Part shown: positions 43,087 to 51,745 of the stretch, one piece after another
Layout: each line of letters begins with the position of its first letter
How positions within the stretch are numbered: the first letter of the stretch is position 1
From: an uncultured Pelagibacteraceae bacterium
GTDB taxonomy: Bacteria > Pseudomonadota > Alphaproteobacteria > Pelagibacterales > Pelagibacteraceae
Reading direction: 5' to 3'
Length of the DNA: 64,000 nucleotides
NCBI GenBank assembly: GCA_902571975.1
Contig: CACGED010000002.1
Coordinates: 90,129 to 154,128, forward strand
Position numbers and translations under genes: made by a program
The notes under the pieces: generated by a model
What the model was told of the DNA's origin: nothing
Database searches by the model: none
Seen by the model: the letters and a program-made list of their open reading frames with translations, nothing else

Positions 43087-44103
43087 TTAATTCGTAATTT
43101 GATCAATTATTTTTGATCTTTTATATAACCCCAAGCCTTCAGCTTTATGTTTTAACTTATTATATTCAGACTTTAAGTTTTCAGTATTTGCATTAATTTT
43201 ATTTCCAATCTCAATTATTGATCCAATGATTGGATCAATTTCTAGAGGACGTTTTGCATGTAAATCTTGTGTAGTAGATGGTTTATGGCCTTTTATTGAA
43301 ATTGCTGCTTTAATTCTATGATCTATCGAAACATTAAATTTAACTCCAATTTTTTCTCCCACTGATTGACATTCCTCCATCAATTTTCTCACTGTTTTCA
43401 ATAGTTCTGGGTCATCTCCAATCTCATCCAAAGATTTATCGTGTAGTGCGCTTACAATATTAAATGAACAATTACCCCAGAGTTTTATCCATATTTCATC
43501 TCTTAGGTTGCTTTTTTGTGGTGCTTTTAAACCTCCTGCAATTAATAAGTCTGCAATAATTTTAAGTCTTTCTGATTTTGATCCATCAGGTTCGCCTAAT
43601 GTAAATCTTTCACCACCATTGTGTTTAATAACACCAGGTTCAGTAATTTCAGCTGCTGGATAAACCACACATCCAAGAGCTCTTGAAGGTTTTAAAGAAT
43701 TCCAAATTTTACCGTCAGGATCAACGCTATCTATATGTTTCTCATCTAAGTTTGTCCCTGTGTTAGCTTTATGAAAATACCACCACGGTAAGCCATTTAC
43801 AGCAGATATTATAGTTGTATTTTTTCCAATTAAGCTTTGAAGAGATTCTACTATATTAGTAATCGCGTGAGCTTTCACTGAAATAAAAATATAATCTTGA
43901 ATCCCAAGTTCTTTAGGATCATCTGTTACTTTTAATTTAAAGTTTTCTGATTTATCATTTTTAATTAATGTTAAACCGTTTTCTTCTATAGCTTTTTTGT
44001 GTGGGCCTCTGGCTATAAGTGATAAATCAATATTATTTTTACTCAAACATGCAGCTAAATATCCACCAATTGATCCTGCACCAAATATACAAACTTTTTT
44101 CAT
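43087..44103 (-). CDS. panE: Ketopantoate reductase family protein (2-dehydropantoate 2-reductase)
   Basis: 338 residues. N-terminal NADP motif VCIFGAGSIGGYLAACLSKN, then IFISVKAHAITNIVESL, SAVNGLPWWYF and the C-terminal helical domain with DEIWIKLWGNCSFNIVSAL (catalytic Lys) and LHAKRPLEIDPIIGSIIEIG. It reduces 2-dehydropantoate to pantoate or a related 2-oxo acid. It has a ~30-residue insert around HKANTGTNLDEKHIDSVDPD. The operon (gamma-glutamyltransferase, acyl-CoA ligase, panE) is not a pantothenate operon, so a role on another 2-oxo acid is possible. Confidence 0.85.
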   Translation of the reverse strand: MKKVCIFGAGSIGGYLAACLSKNNIDLSLIARGPHKKAIEENGLTLIKNDKSENFKLKVTDDPKELGIQDYIFISVKAHAITNIVESLQSLIGKNTTIISAVNGLPWWYFHKANTGTNLDEKHIDSVDPDGKIWNSLKPSRALGCVVYPAAEITEPGVIKHNGGERFTLGEPDGSKSERLKIIADLLIAGGLKAPQKSNLRDEIWIKLWGNCSFNIVSALHDKSLDEIGDDPELLKTVRKLMEECQSVGEKIGVKFNVSIDHRIKAAISIKGHKPSTTQDLHAKRPLEIDPIIGSIIEIGNKINANTENLKSEYNKLKHKAEGLGLYKRSKIIDQITN

Positions 44104-45611
44104 TAATTGTTTAAACCAAATTTTTTTGCTAAAACATTCCTTTGTAATTTTCCTGTTGCTCCTTTTGGAATTTCTTCAACAAAAAAAATTTTTTTTGGTA
44201 TTTTAAACTTAGCAAGTTTTTCTTGAGCATATTGTAAAACGTCATTTTCTGAACATGTCTCACCACTTTTTATTATAATTGCGCTAGCAATATTTTCTCC
44301 AAGCATTTTATCATCATAACCAAAACAAACTGCTTGATCTATAAATGGATGGTCCATTAATACGTTATCAACTTCTAATGGAGATATTTTTTCTCCACCT
44401 TTATTAATTATTTCTTTTAATCTTCCTGAAATCTTTAAGTAACCCTCTTTATCAAAATAACCTTGATCGCCGGTTCTAAACCAACCATTGGTAAAACTTG
44501 TTTTATTTGCTTCTTCATTATTATCATATCCAACAGTTACATTTTCACCTTTTATACACACTTCTCCTTCATCACCTTGTTTTAGCACTTCCCCATTTTC
44601 ATTCATAATACATACCTCTGGGCCTGCTGGAAGGCCTACAAATCCTGCTTTTTGTTGCTTAGGTGGCAATGGATTGGAAGTCATTTGGTGAGTAGCTTCA
44701 GTCATGCCGTATGCTTCAATTACTGGACAACTGAAAACATCATTTAAATCATTAAATACTGCTGGTGGTAAAGATGCAGATGATGACCTAATTAATCTTA
44801 GTTTTAGCCCCTTAGCAATTTCTAAGTTTCTGCGTGCTCTTAATAAAATAGTTTGATGCATTGTAGGTACTCCTGAGTACCAAGTTATTTTTTCTGATTT
44901 AGCTATATCTAAAAACTTGATAGCATTAAAACCATTTGATGCACATACAGATGCACCAGCTTTCATTGATGAAGCTAAAATAGCTATTAGACCATGTATA
45001 TGAAAAAGTGGCATAATATTAAGACAATGGTCATTTTCTGAAAGATTTAAACTTTTAGAAATATTTTCTGCTGAAGAAAAAATATTTTTATTTGTTAAAG
45101 GAACAATCTTTGGTCTCGATGTGGTACCAGAAGTGTGTAGCACTAATGCTTCATCACTTTCATTGGGTAAAGAATATTCACTTTCTTTTTCGTAAATATT
45201 AAATATTCCTGAAGGTCCATCCTTTTCAGGATTAATTTCACATAATTCTATTTTTAATTTTTTTGCTACATCTACAACTGGATTTTCAGAATTTTTCTCA
45301 ACCAAAACAATTTTTGGATTTAAATCTTTTAAATAAAATTCATATTCCTCAGATTTATATGATGGATTTAAAGGGGCAGCAGACATATAGCTTGAAATAG
45401 CCAAAAAACTTGAAGCCATGTACGGTCCATTTGGTAAAACTATCGCTGCTCTATCTTTGTTTGATAATCCATTTCCAGCCAGTTGTTTAGAAATTTTATT
45501 GATAAATAATTTTAAATCTTTGTAACTTAGTTTTGTACTTATTTCGGAGGTTAGAGCAATATTTTCATCATTCACATTTTCAAAAATGTTTCTAACAATT
45601 CTTTTTGACAT
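44103..45611 (-). CDS. AMP-forming CoA ligase, oxalate-CoA ligase (AAE3/Pcs60)-like
   Basis: 502 residues, ANL superfamily. P-loop LHTSGTTSRPKIVPL, then MPLFHIHGLIAILASSMKAG, YSGVPTMHQTILL, EAYGMTEATHQMTSNPLPPK, GWFRTGDQGYFD and NKGGEKISPLEVDNVL. The C-terminal catalytic Lys lies in PKGATGKLQRNVL. The TSRPKxVPLT, ExYxMTEATHxMxSNPLP and NxGGEKISP strings resemble the oxalyl-CoA synthetase group (plant AAE3, yeast Pcs60). Oxalate or another small dicarboxylate is therefore a reasonable substrate guess, and fits the hydroxyacid/glyoxylate neighbourhood. Shares its last base with panE and lies 3 bases after ggt. Confidence 0.82.
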   Translation of the reverse strand: MSKRIVRNIFENVNDENIALTSEISTKLSYKDLKLFINKISKQLAGNGLSNKDRAAIVLPNGPYMASSFLAISSYMSAAPLNPSYKSEEYEFYLKDLNPKIVLVEKNSENPVVDVAKKLKIELCEINPEKDGPSGIFNIYEKESEYSLPNESDEALVLHTSGTTSRPKIVPLTNKNIFSSAENISKSLNLSENDHCLNIMPLFHIHGLIAILASSMKAGASVCASNGFNAIKFLDIAKSEKITWYSGVPTMHQTILLRARRNLEIAKGLKLRLIRSSSASLPPAVFNDLNDVFSCPVIEAYGMTEATHQMTSNPLPPKQQKAGFVGLPAGPEVCIMNENGEVLKQGDEGEVCIKGENVTVGYDNNEEANKTSFTNGWFRTGDQGYFDKEGYLKISGRLKEIINKGGEKISPLEVDNVLMDHPFIDQAVCFGYDDKMLGENIASAIIIKSGETCSENDVLQYAQEKLAKFKIPKKIFFVEEIPKGATGKLQRNVLAKKFGLNN

Positions 45612-45614
45612 TAT

Positions 45615-47198
45615 TTAGTACCCTTTTGCATAACCGTCTTTTCTAGGATCAGATCCTCCTAAAAGGTCCCCTTCTGATCGATTTATTTTAATAGCTTGAC
45701 CTCCACCATGAGTACCATCAATATACTCAACATTATGACCGATTTCTTTCAATTCATTAAAAATTTGATTATCGACTGATTTTTCAAGCTTATAAATATT
45801 GTTAAAATGAAAGGCTCTTGGAAAACTTAAAGCTTCTTGAGGCCCCATGCCATAATCAATCATATTATTTAAAACATGCACCTGTCCTACTGGCTGATAC
45901 TGCCCTCCCATAACTCCATAGCTTAAAGTTGCATTGTTATCTTTATCAATGACCATACCTGGAATAATAGTATGTAATGGCCTTTTTAAGCCTTCTATAC
46001 AGTTTGGGTGTCCATGCTCTACTCTGAAATTTGTACCCCTGTTATGTAAAAGTATCCCACTTTTATTTGTAGTGATACCTGATCCAAATACGTAACAAAC
46101 TGAATTAATGATGGATACACTATTTAAGTCTTTATCTACAACTGTTAGATAAATAGTTTCTGGGTGAGCTGGAATATTTAAGTCACCAACATCACTGCAT
46201 GAATTGAGCTTAATTTTATTAAAAATATCCTCAATATTTTTATCACTTAAAATTTCATCTAAATCAAAATTTACAAAATTTGGATCGCCTAAGCTTGTTT
46301 CTTTAACTTTATAAGCTTGTTTTGTAACTTCGGCTTCAAGATGAAATCTTTCTGTACTGTTGAATTTATAGTTATGAATATTTAGTTTTTCTAACAATTT
46401 CATCATAATCAAAACAGTTACGCCAGGTCCATTTGGAGGACATTGATGAATAAAATCACCCTTATAACTAGATTTTATTGTTTCTGATCTTATTGTGTTC
46501 TGTTTAGAAAAATCCTCAAAAGTATGAACACCCCCTAATTCATTTAAACTTTCAATTATATCTTTTGCAGTTTCACCCTCATAAAATTCTTTACTTCCTT
46601 TTTTACTAATTGCCTCTAATGTTTTTCCCAATGGAATATTTTTCATTAATTCACTTTCTTGATAAGTACGACCTTCTTTCAAAAAAATTTTTTTAGAATT
46701 TTCATTTCCATTAATTTTATTTAAGCTATTATGCCAAGCATTTGACACTACTTTAGAAATCTTGTGACCATTTTTTGCAATCTCAATTGCACCTGCAAAT
46801 AATTGTTCAAAATCTAATTTTCCAAATTCTTTATGAATAGTTTCCCAAGCATGAACTGCACCAGGAATCGTTACTGAATGAGGACTTGTTAATCCAATTT
46901 TATCTATATTTTTTTCCTTGAAGAAATCATAACTTAATTTCTCTGGTGCTAACCCAGATCCATTAAAAGATACTGCATCCTTATTATTCATTTTGACAAT
47001 TGCAAAACAGTCTCCACCAATACTTGTTGCATTAGGCTCAACTACAGATAAAACAATTGAAGCTGCTATAGAAGCATCTACTGCATTTCCACCCATTTTT
47101 AATATTTTTAAGGCCTCTTCGGTCGCTAATGGATGAGAAGTAGCAGCCATAGCATTTGATGAGCGTGCATCTTTATCTTTTGTTGATTGATTATTCAT
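45615..47198 (-). CDS. ggt: Gamma-glutamyltransferase family protein
   Basis: 527 residues, Ntn-hydrolase. SNAMAATSHPLATEEALKIL at the N-terminus, GGNAVDASIAASIVLSVVEP, the processing/nucleophile Thr in HPETIYLTVVDKDLNSVSII, FGSGITTNKSGILLHNRG, and the C-terminal GGSDPRKDGYAKGY. No signal peptide is seen, so it may be cytoplasmic, unlike classic periplasmic GGT. It would cleave or transfer gamma-glutamyl groups, or act as a related acylase. First gene of the operon with the CoA ligase and panE-like gene; divergent from the MFS transporter with a 29-base gap. Confidence 0.88.
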   Translation of the reverse strand: MNNQSTKDKDARSSNAMAATSHPLATEEALKILKMGGNAVDASIAASIVLSVVEPNATSIGGDCFAIVKMNNKDAVSFNGSGLAPEKLSYDFFKEKNIDKIGLTSPHSVTIPGAVHAWETIHKEFGKLDFEQLFAGAIEIAKNGHKISKVVSNAWHNSLNKINGNENSKKIFLKEGRTYQESELMKNIPLGKTLEAISKKGSKEFYEGETAKDIIESLNELGGVHTFEDFSKQNTIRSETIKSSYKGDFIHQCPPNGPGVTVLIMMKLLEKLNIHNYKFNSTERFHLEAEVTKQAYKVKETSLGDPNFVNFDLDEILSDKNIEDIFNKIKLNSCSDVGDLNIPAHPETIYLTVVDKDLNSVSIINSVCYVFGSGITTNKSGILLHNRGTNFRVEHGHPNCIEGLKRPLHTIIPGMVIDKDNNATLSYGVMGGQYQPVGQVHVLNNMIDYGMGPQEALSFPRAFHFNNIYKLEKSVDNQIFNELKEIGHNVEYIDGTHGGGQAIKINRSEGDLLGGSDPRKDGYAKGY

Positions 47199-47227
47199 AG
47201 TACAGATTAAATCTCAAAAATTTATAA

Positions 47228-48439
47228 ATGATTACTAAAGTAAATAAAAGCATTATCATATTCTGTATTTTTGCCTTTGGTTTTTTATTATCAAATCTTG
47301 TTAGATCTATTACTGCAACATTAACGCCGGTCCTGACATATGAATTCGATTTAACTGCAGGGAATTTAGGACTGTTAGCAGGAGGCTATTTTATTGGCTT
47401 TTCAATTATGCAAGTCCCAATAGGACTACTACTTGATAAATTCGGTCCAAAAAAGGTTGTTGGGTATTTTTTGATAATTGCATTGGTAGGAACCATATCA
47501 TTTGCATTAGCAAAAAGTTTTTCTGGGTTGCTTATTTCAAGAATATTTATTGGGATCGGAGTGAGTGCTTGTATGATGGGACCTCTAACAGGATACAGAG
47601 TTTGGTTTGCTGAAAAATATCAACAGCGCGCTAATTCATGGATGTTAATGGTAGCAAATATAGGTTTTGTATCATCTACTTTACCTGTACAGATTTTATT
47701 ACCATACTTAGGATGGAGATGGATTTTCATTTTAATAGCTATACTTATTTTAATAAGTATTATTTTAATTTTCTTATTCACTCCTAATTGGGAACAGAAA
47801 GAAAACTTCACTGTTGATGAAGAAAAAAAAGGTTTAGCACAAATTTGGAAGAATAAATTTTTTATCAGTATGGTACCATTAGCATTTATTAATTATGGTG
47901 GTATACAGGCAATCCAAACGCTTTGGGCTGGTCCTTGGATGCTAAATATTACAGGGTATTCTCCATTTCAAAGTGCTACAGGCTTATTTTGGATCAATGT
48001 AACTATGTTAGCATCATACTTTTTATGGGGATATATTCTCCCCAAACTCTCTGATTATGGAATAAGTAGTGTTAAACTTATTAAATTTGGACTCCCAATA
48101 AGTTACTTTGTTTTTTTTCTAATAATATTTTTTGGTCCTAAAGCAGGAGCTTTTTTATTTGCAATATACATTATGACTTCAATTGTAATTTCTCTAACTC
48201 AACCAGCAATAGCTTTAAACTTTTCACAAAATTTAGCAGGCAAGTCACTTACTTCATATAATGTATTTATTCATTCAGGAACATTCTTTATGCAATGGGG
48301 TATCGGATTATTTATAGACTTATTTAATTCTAAAGGATTTGATATTGTAAGTAGTTATAGAATTTCTTTTTCAATTTTTTTAATTCTCTGTATATTAAGT
48401 TATATTTTTTTCATTTATCAAAATAGAAATAATGATTAA
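47228..48439 (+). CDS. MFS transporter
   Basis: 403 residues with 12 hydrophobic segments in two halves. The MFS loop between helices 2 and 3 reads GLLLDKFGPKKVVGYFLI. Helix 4-5 region RIFIGIGVSACMMGPLTGYR is typical, and GWRWIFILIAILILIS marks the end of the first half. Family 1.A-level substrate cannot be told. It is divergent from ggt, so its substrate might be related to that operon (inference). Overlaps the alpha/beta hydrolase start by 8 bases. Confidence 0.9.
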   Translation: MITKVNKSIIIFCIFAFGFLLSNLVRSITATLTPVLTYEFDLTAGNLGLLAGGYFIGFSIMQVPIGLLLDKFGPKKVVGYFLIIALVGTISFALAKSFSGLLISRIFIGIGVSACMMGPLTGYRVWFAEKYQQRANSWMLMVANIGFVSSTLPVQILLPYLGWRWIFILIAILILISIILIFLFTPNWEQKENFTVDEEKKGLAQIWKNKFFISMVPLAFINYGGIQAIQTLWAGPWMLNITGYSPFQSATGLFWINVTMLASYFLWGYILPKLSDYGISSVKLIKFGLPISYFVFFLIIFFGPKAGAFLFAIYIMTSIVISLTQPAIALNFSQNLAGKSLTSYNVFIHSGTFFMQWGIGLFIDLFNSKGFDIVSSYRISFSIFLILCILSYIFFIYQNRNND

Positions 48440-49241
48440 TAAAAAAATGACACTAACAAATATATTATTGTTAATATTAATAATTTATATGTTTATTTGC
48501 ATTTTTATTTTTTTTTATCAAAGAAATCTTCTGTACCATCCAGGAGAAAATAATTATTTAGACGAAGGACCTTTAAATCACAAAATAGAAAAGGTATTTA
48601 TTAACTCTGAAAGTAGTTTGGTCGGATGGCACTTTCAAAAGAACAAAAATTATAAGACTATATTACTTTTTCATGGCAATGCTGGCAAACTTGATAATCG
48701 TATTTATAAGTTAAATGAATTCTCAAAAATGAATGTTAACTATTTGATATTTGCTTATAGGGGATTTAGTGGAAATGATGGAAAACCTTCAGAAATAGGC
48801 CTTTATGAAGATGCTTTGGCAGCAAAGAAATGGCTAAATTCCAAGAAAATTGAAGATAAAAATATAATCTTGTATGGGGAGTCGTTGGGTACAGCAATTG
48901 CATTAAATCTAGCACAAGATTATTCTTTTAGTGGTGTGATATTAGAGTCACCGTTCACATCTATGGAAACACTAGCAAAAAGTTATTATCCATATTTGCC
49001 AGTTAAATATTTGTTAAAAGATAAATACAATTCGATTAGCAAATTGAATAAAAATACATCTCCAATTCTTGTAATGCATGGTATGAAAGATAAAATTGTG
49101 CCATTTAAAATGGGAAAAGAAATTTATGATAAATTTAATGGAAAAAAATCAAGTTTTTTTGTTGAAAATGATGATCATATGATGGATTTTAACGAAAATC
49201 TCATAAACTCAATTGAGTTATTTATTACAGAATTAAATTAA
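48432..49241 (+). CDS. Alpha/beta hydrolase, membrane-anchored
   Basis: 269 residues. One N-terminal helix (ILLLILIIYMFICIFIFFY) then RNLLYHPGE, LLFHGNAGKLDNR (oxyanion turn), the nucleophile elbow LYGESLGTAIALN (Ser), LVMHGMKDKIVPF (Asp) and ENDDHMMDF (His). It belongs to the ABHD13/17-like bacterial serine hydrolases. Substrate unknown. Translation probably coupled with the MFS gene. Confidence 0.87.
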   Translation: MINKKMTLTNILLLILIIYMFICIFIFFYQRNLLYHPGENNYLDEGPLNHKIEKVFINSESSLVGWHFQKNKNYKTILLFHGNAGKLDNRIYKLNEFSKMNVNYLIFAYRGFSGNDGKPSEIGLYEDALAAKKWLNSKKIEDKNIILYGESLGTAIALNLAQDYSFSGVILESPFTSMETLAKSYYPYLPVKYLLKDKYNSISKLNKNTSPILVMHGMKDKIVPFKMGKEIYDKFNGKKSSFFVENDDHMMDFNENLINSIELFITELN

Positions 49242-49290
49242 GACACAATTCAAACAAATATTAAGCAACTTTATATTTTTAAAGTCATAT

Positions 49291-49851
49291 ATGGCAAGAA
49301 TTTTATCTATATTAATTGTAATTTTTTTTTCAAATTTTTCTTACGCTGAAATTAGCAACGAAACTAGGAATAAATATTTTTATGTTGGTAAAATGAAATC
49401 ATATAATAGTCAATTTACATTATATTTCAAAACAAGAGACAAAGCCATTTTGGCTAGAGGAGAAGATGCAAACTATATTAATGATTATCCACAAGATCTA
49501 TATATTTATAATCATAATTCAAAAGAGGATTTCCCTTTACTAACATATGAATGGTTTCCTAAAAAAGTAAAAAAACTTGTAAAAAATTATACTTATCCAG
49601 TTTTTCCTGAGGACTTTGCATATTATTTAATGAAAGATAATAATACTTTGATTTTAGTAAGTGGTAAAAAAAATTTTCATCAAAATCTAGAATATAATAT
49701 TCAGTCTAAAAAATTAAAAAATTTCGAGAATGATGGGAAACTAAATTTCATTATTTCAAGTTATGCAAAAGTTTGTGGATATGAAACAAATAAGAATAAT
49801 TTTGAATGTTCTATTGAAAAACCTTTAATTTCTAAAAATCTAATTAATTAA
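49291..49851 (+). CDS. Hypothetical secreted protein
   Basis: 186 residues. Clear signal peptide (RILSILIVIFFSNFSYA, cleavage near 19). The mature part is polar with many Tyr and Lys, and includes YLMKDNNTLILVSGKKNF. Two Cys near the end (KVCGYE, FECSIE) could form a disulfide. No family recognised. The stop overlaps the end of ftsY on the opposite strand by 8 bases. Confidence 0.6.
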   Translation: MARILSILIVIFFSNFSYAEISNETRNKYFYVGKMKSYNSQFTLYFKTRDKAILARGEDANYINDYPQDLYIYNHNSKEDFPLLTYEWFPKKVKKLVKNYTYPVFPEDFAYYLMKDNNTLILVSGKKNFHQNLEYNIQSKKLKNFENDGKLNFIISSYAKVCGYETNKNNFECSIEKPLISKNLIN

Positions 49852-50761
49852 ATTGAGTAAATGCATCTGCAAATTGTTCAGCATTGAAAATTTGTAAATC
49901 GTCTTCTTTTTCTCCAAGTCCAAGGCCTAAAATTGGAACCTTATATTTTTTTGAAATTGCAATTAGCACTCCTCCTTTTGCTGTCCCATCAAGTTTTGTC
50001 ATAATTAAACCAGTAATTTTTATAATTTTATCAAATTCTTCAAGTTGATTTATTATATTTTGCCCGGAGGTTGCATCTAGAACTAAAACAACATCATGAG
50101 GTGCACTTTCATCTGTTTTTTTTATAACATTTGCAATTTTTTTGAATTCATCCATTAAATTTTTCTTATTTTGCAATCTGCCAGCGGTATCAATTAGTAC
50201 CCGTCTAATATTGTTGTTTTTTGCATGTTCTATCGCCTTGTAAGCTACTGAAGCAGGGTCAGACCCTGGATTTGATTTGATAATTGTCGCTCCAATTTTA
50301 TCAGACCAAGACTCTAATTGTTCTATTGCTGCTGCCCTAAAGGTATCACAAGCAGAAAATATTACTTCTGAGCCGTTATCTTTAAATATTTTACCAATTT
50401 TACCGATAGTGGTCGTCTTACCTACCCCATTTACACCAGAAATTAATGTTACGTTTAAATTTTCTTTATTTTCAAAAAAATCTTTTCTTTCTAAGGGTAC
50501 CATTAACTCTAAAATATATCCTTTTAAAATAGCATTTATTTCCTCAACCGCATTTTTCTTAGGATCAATTTTTTTTTGAGAGATAATATTTTTTATTTCA
50601 GCTGAAGCGTCAATGCCAACATCAGAACTAATCAAAAATTCCTCTATTTTATTTAATGTTTCATCATCAATTTCTTTTTTTACTATTATATCTCTAAGCC
50701 CTGAGGAAATATTATCAGCACTTTTTTTAAAACCTAATTTAAACTTTTCGAAAATACCCAT
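49844..50761 (-). CDS. ftsY: Signal recognition particle receptor FtsY
   Basis: 305 residues: NG domain only, without the long acidic N-terminal A region of E. coli FtsY, as in many alphaproteobacteria. G1 LISGVNGVGKTTTIGKIG, DTFRAAAIEQLESW, G3 IDTAGRLQNKKNL, G4 MTKLDGTAKGGVLIAISKK and the C-terminal FNAEQFADAF. It is the membrane receptor for the SRP; its partner ffh is only 1 kb away on the other strand. Shares its first base with the dapF stop. Confidence 0.97.
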   Translation of the reverse strand: MGIFEKFKLGFKKSADNISSGLRDIIVKKEIDDETLNKIEEFLISSDVGIDASAEIKNIISQKKIDPKKNAVEEINAILKGYILELMVPLERKDFFENKENLNVTLISGVNGVGKTTTIGKIGKIFKDNGSEVIFSACDTFRAAAIEQLESWSDKIGATIIKSNPGSDPASVAYKAIEHAKNNNIRRVLIDTAGRLQNKKNLMDEFKKIANVIKKTDESAPHDVVLVLDATSGQNIINQLEEFDKIIKITGLIMTKLDGTAKGGVLIAISKKYKVPILGLGLGEKEDDLQIFNAEQFADAFTQFN

Positions 50762-51585
50762 TAGATATTTATATCTATTTCTCTAATACTAGATACAGGT
50801 CCTTTCATATGAATTTGTTGACTTTCATCAATAGAAATAATTAATTTTCCTAAACTGAATTCAATTTCAGTTCTAGAATTTTCTAATTTTTCTAAATTTG
50901 CAGCCACTGCTGTTGCGCACGCAGCAGTTCCACATGCTTTTGTTAAACCTGCACCTCTTTCCCAAACTTTAATTTTATAATGATTTTCATTTAATTTTTG
51001 AGCAAGGGTGAAATTACATTTTTCCGGAAAAAATTCATGATTTTCGATCCCAGGTCCAATTTTTTCTAAATTGAAATTTTCTACATCATTTACAAAAAAA
51101 ATAGCATGAGGATTACCTACGTTAATAGCTATACCACCACTCACTGCTTGGTTATTGTTATCTTCTATAATAATTCCTAAATTTTTAGTGTTTAGTTTTT
51201 TAGATAAAGGAATTTCATTCCAATTAGTTTTTGGTACACCAATTATTGTTTCAACTTGACCATCATCAAGTAACTTTGAATTCAACTGTTTTGATGCTAC
51301 TTGAACGCTTATATTTTTTGTATTTTTTTCTTTTGATAATAAAAAGGCTACACATCTTGTACCGTTTCCACATGCGTCAGCTGCCGAACCATCAGAATTA
51401 TAGAACTCTAGGTCAGCATCAGCATTATCACTGTTGTTAATATAGACTAGTTGGTCACAACCAATAAAGTTTCGATCACAAATTTTAATAATTTGATCCT
51501 TGTTTAATTCCACATTATTTGACCTATTATCAATAATTACAAAATCATTTCCAAGACCATCCATTTTAAAAGCTTTAAATTCCAT
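50761..51585 (-). CDS. dapF: Diaminopimelate epimerase
   Basis: 274 residues. It converts LL- to meso-diaminopimelate for lysine and peptidoglycan. Both catalytic cysteines are present, in SAADACGNGTRCVAF and in GLTKACGTAACATA, along with KMDGLGNDFVIID at the start and GNPHAIFFV. It precedes ftsY with a one-base overlap and is divergent from the ffh leader RNA region. Confidence 0.97.
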   Translation of the reverse strand: MEFKAFKMDGLGNDFVIIDNRSNNVELNKDQIIKICDRNFIGCDQLVYINNSDNADADLEFYNSDGSAADACGNGTRCVAFLLSKEKNTKNISVQVASKQLNSKLLDDGQVETIIGVPKTNWNEIPLSKKLNTKNLGIIIEDNNNQAVSGGIAINVGNPHAIFFVNDVENFNLEKIGPGIENHEFFPEKCNFTLAQKLNENHYKIKVWERGAGLTKACGTAACATAVAANLEKLENSRTEIEFSLGKLIISIDESQQIHMKGPVSSIREIDINI

Positions 51586-51609
51586 ATACTTCAGTATTTA
51601 ACTTATTTA

Positions 51610-51640
51610 TTGACATTTTGAACCTCTATTATAGTTTATC
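51610..51640 (+). promoter_or_regulatory. Probable promoter for the ffh leader
   Basis: A perfect TTGACA (51610-51615) is followed by TATTATAGTTTAT (51627-51639), which holds -10-like hexamers at slightly short spacing (TATAGT at 51630, TAGTTT at 51632). It lies just before the GC-rich structured leader and after the divergent dapF start. Confidence 0.5.
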
Positions 51641-51740
51641 GCCGTTTCCGCAAAATACAGCAATTTGCGGTGTCTTTGGTAACAAAGAGATCGACACCAG
51701 TCAGCGAGAGTTCGCCCACTGGTGCAATACTTGCTGGATG
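51641..51740 (+). ncRNA. Structured leader RNA upstream of ffh (unidentified class)
   Basis: About 100 bases much richer in GC than the surroundings. Three hairpins in a row. H1 is CCGCAAA/TTTGCGG (51648-51670). H2 is TCTTTG-GTAA-CAAAGA (51673-51688) with a GNRA-type tetraloop. H3 is CACCAGT/ACTGGTG (51695-51724) with inner stem GCGA/TCGC. The H1 loop segment CAGCAA (51658-51663) is exactly complementary to TTGCTG (51731-51736) just before the ffh start, giving a possible pseudoknot. An alternative stem GGTGTC/GACACC competes with both H1 and H3. It matches no riboswitch or SRP RNA pattern that I recognise. Confidence 0.6.
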
Positions 51741-51745
51741 TGATT

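Noticed and set aside
51641..51740. 4.5S SRP RNA (ffs) next to ffh
   Set aside because: The conserved domain IV string (GGAAG...AGCAG around a GGAA tetraloop) is absent on both strands, and the three-hairpin form is wrong for SRP RNA.
51722..51745. GTG start extending ffh by eight codons
   Set aside because: It would lie inside hairpin H3, and the family's normal start MFENLTNKF is at 51746.
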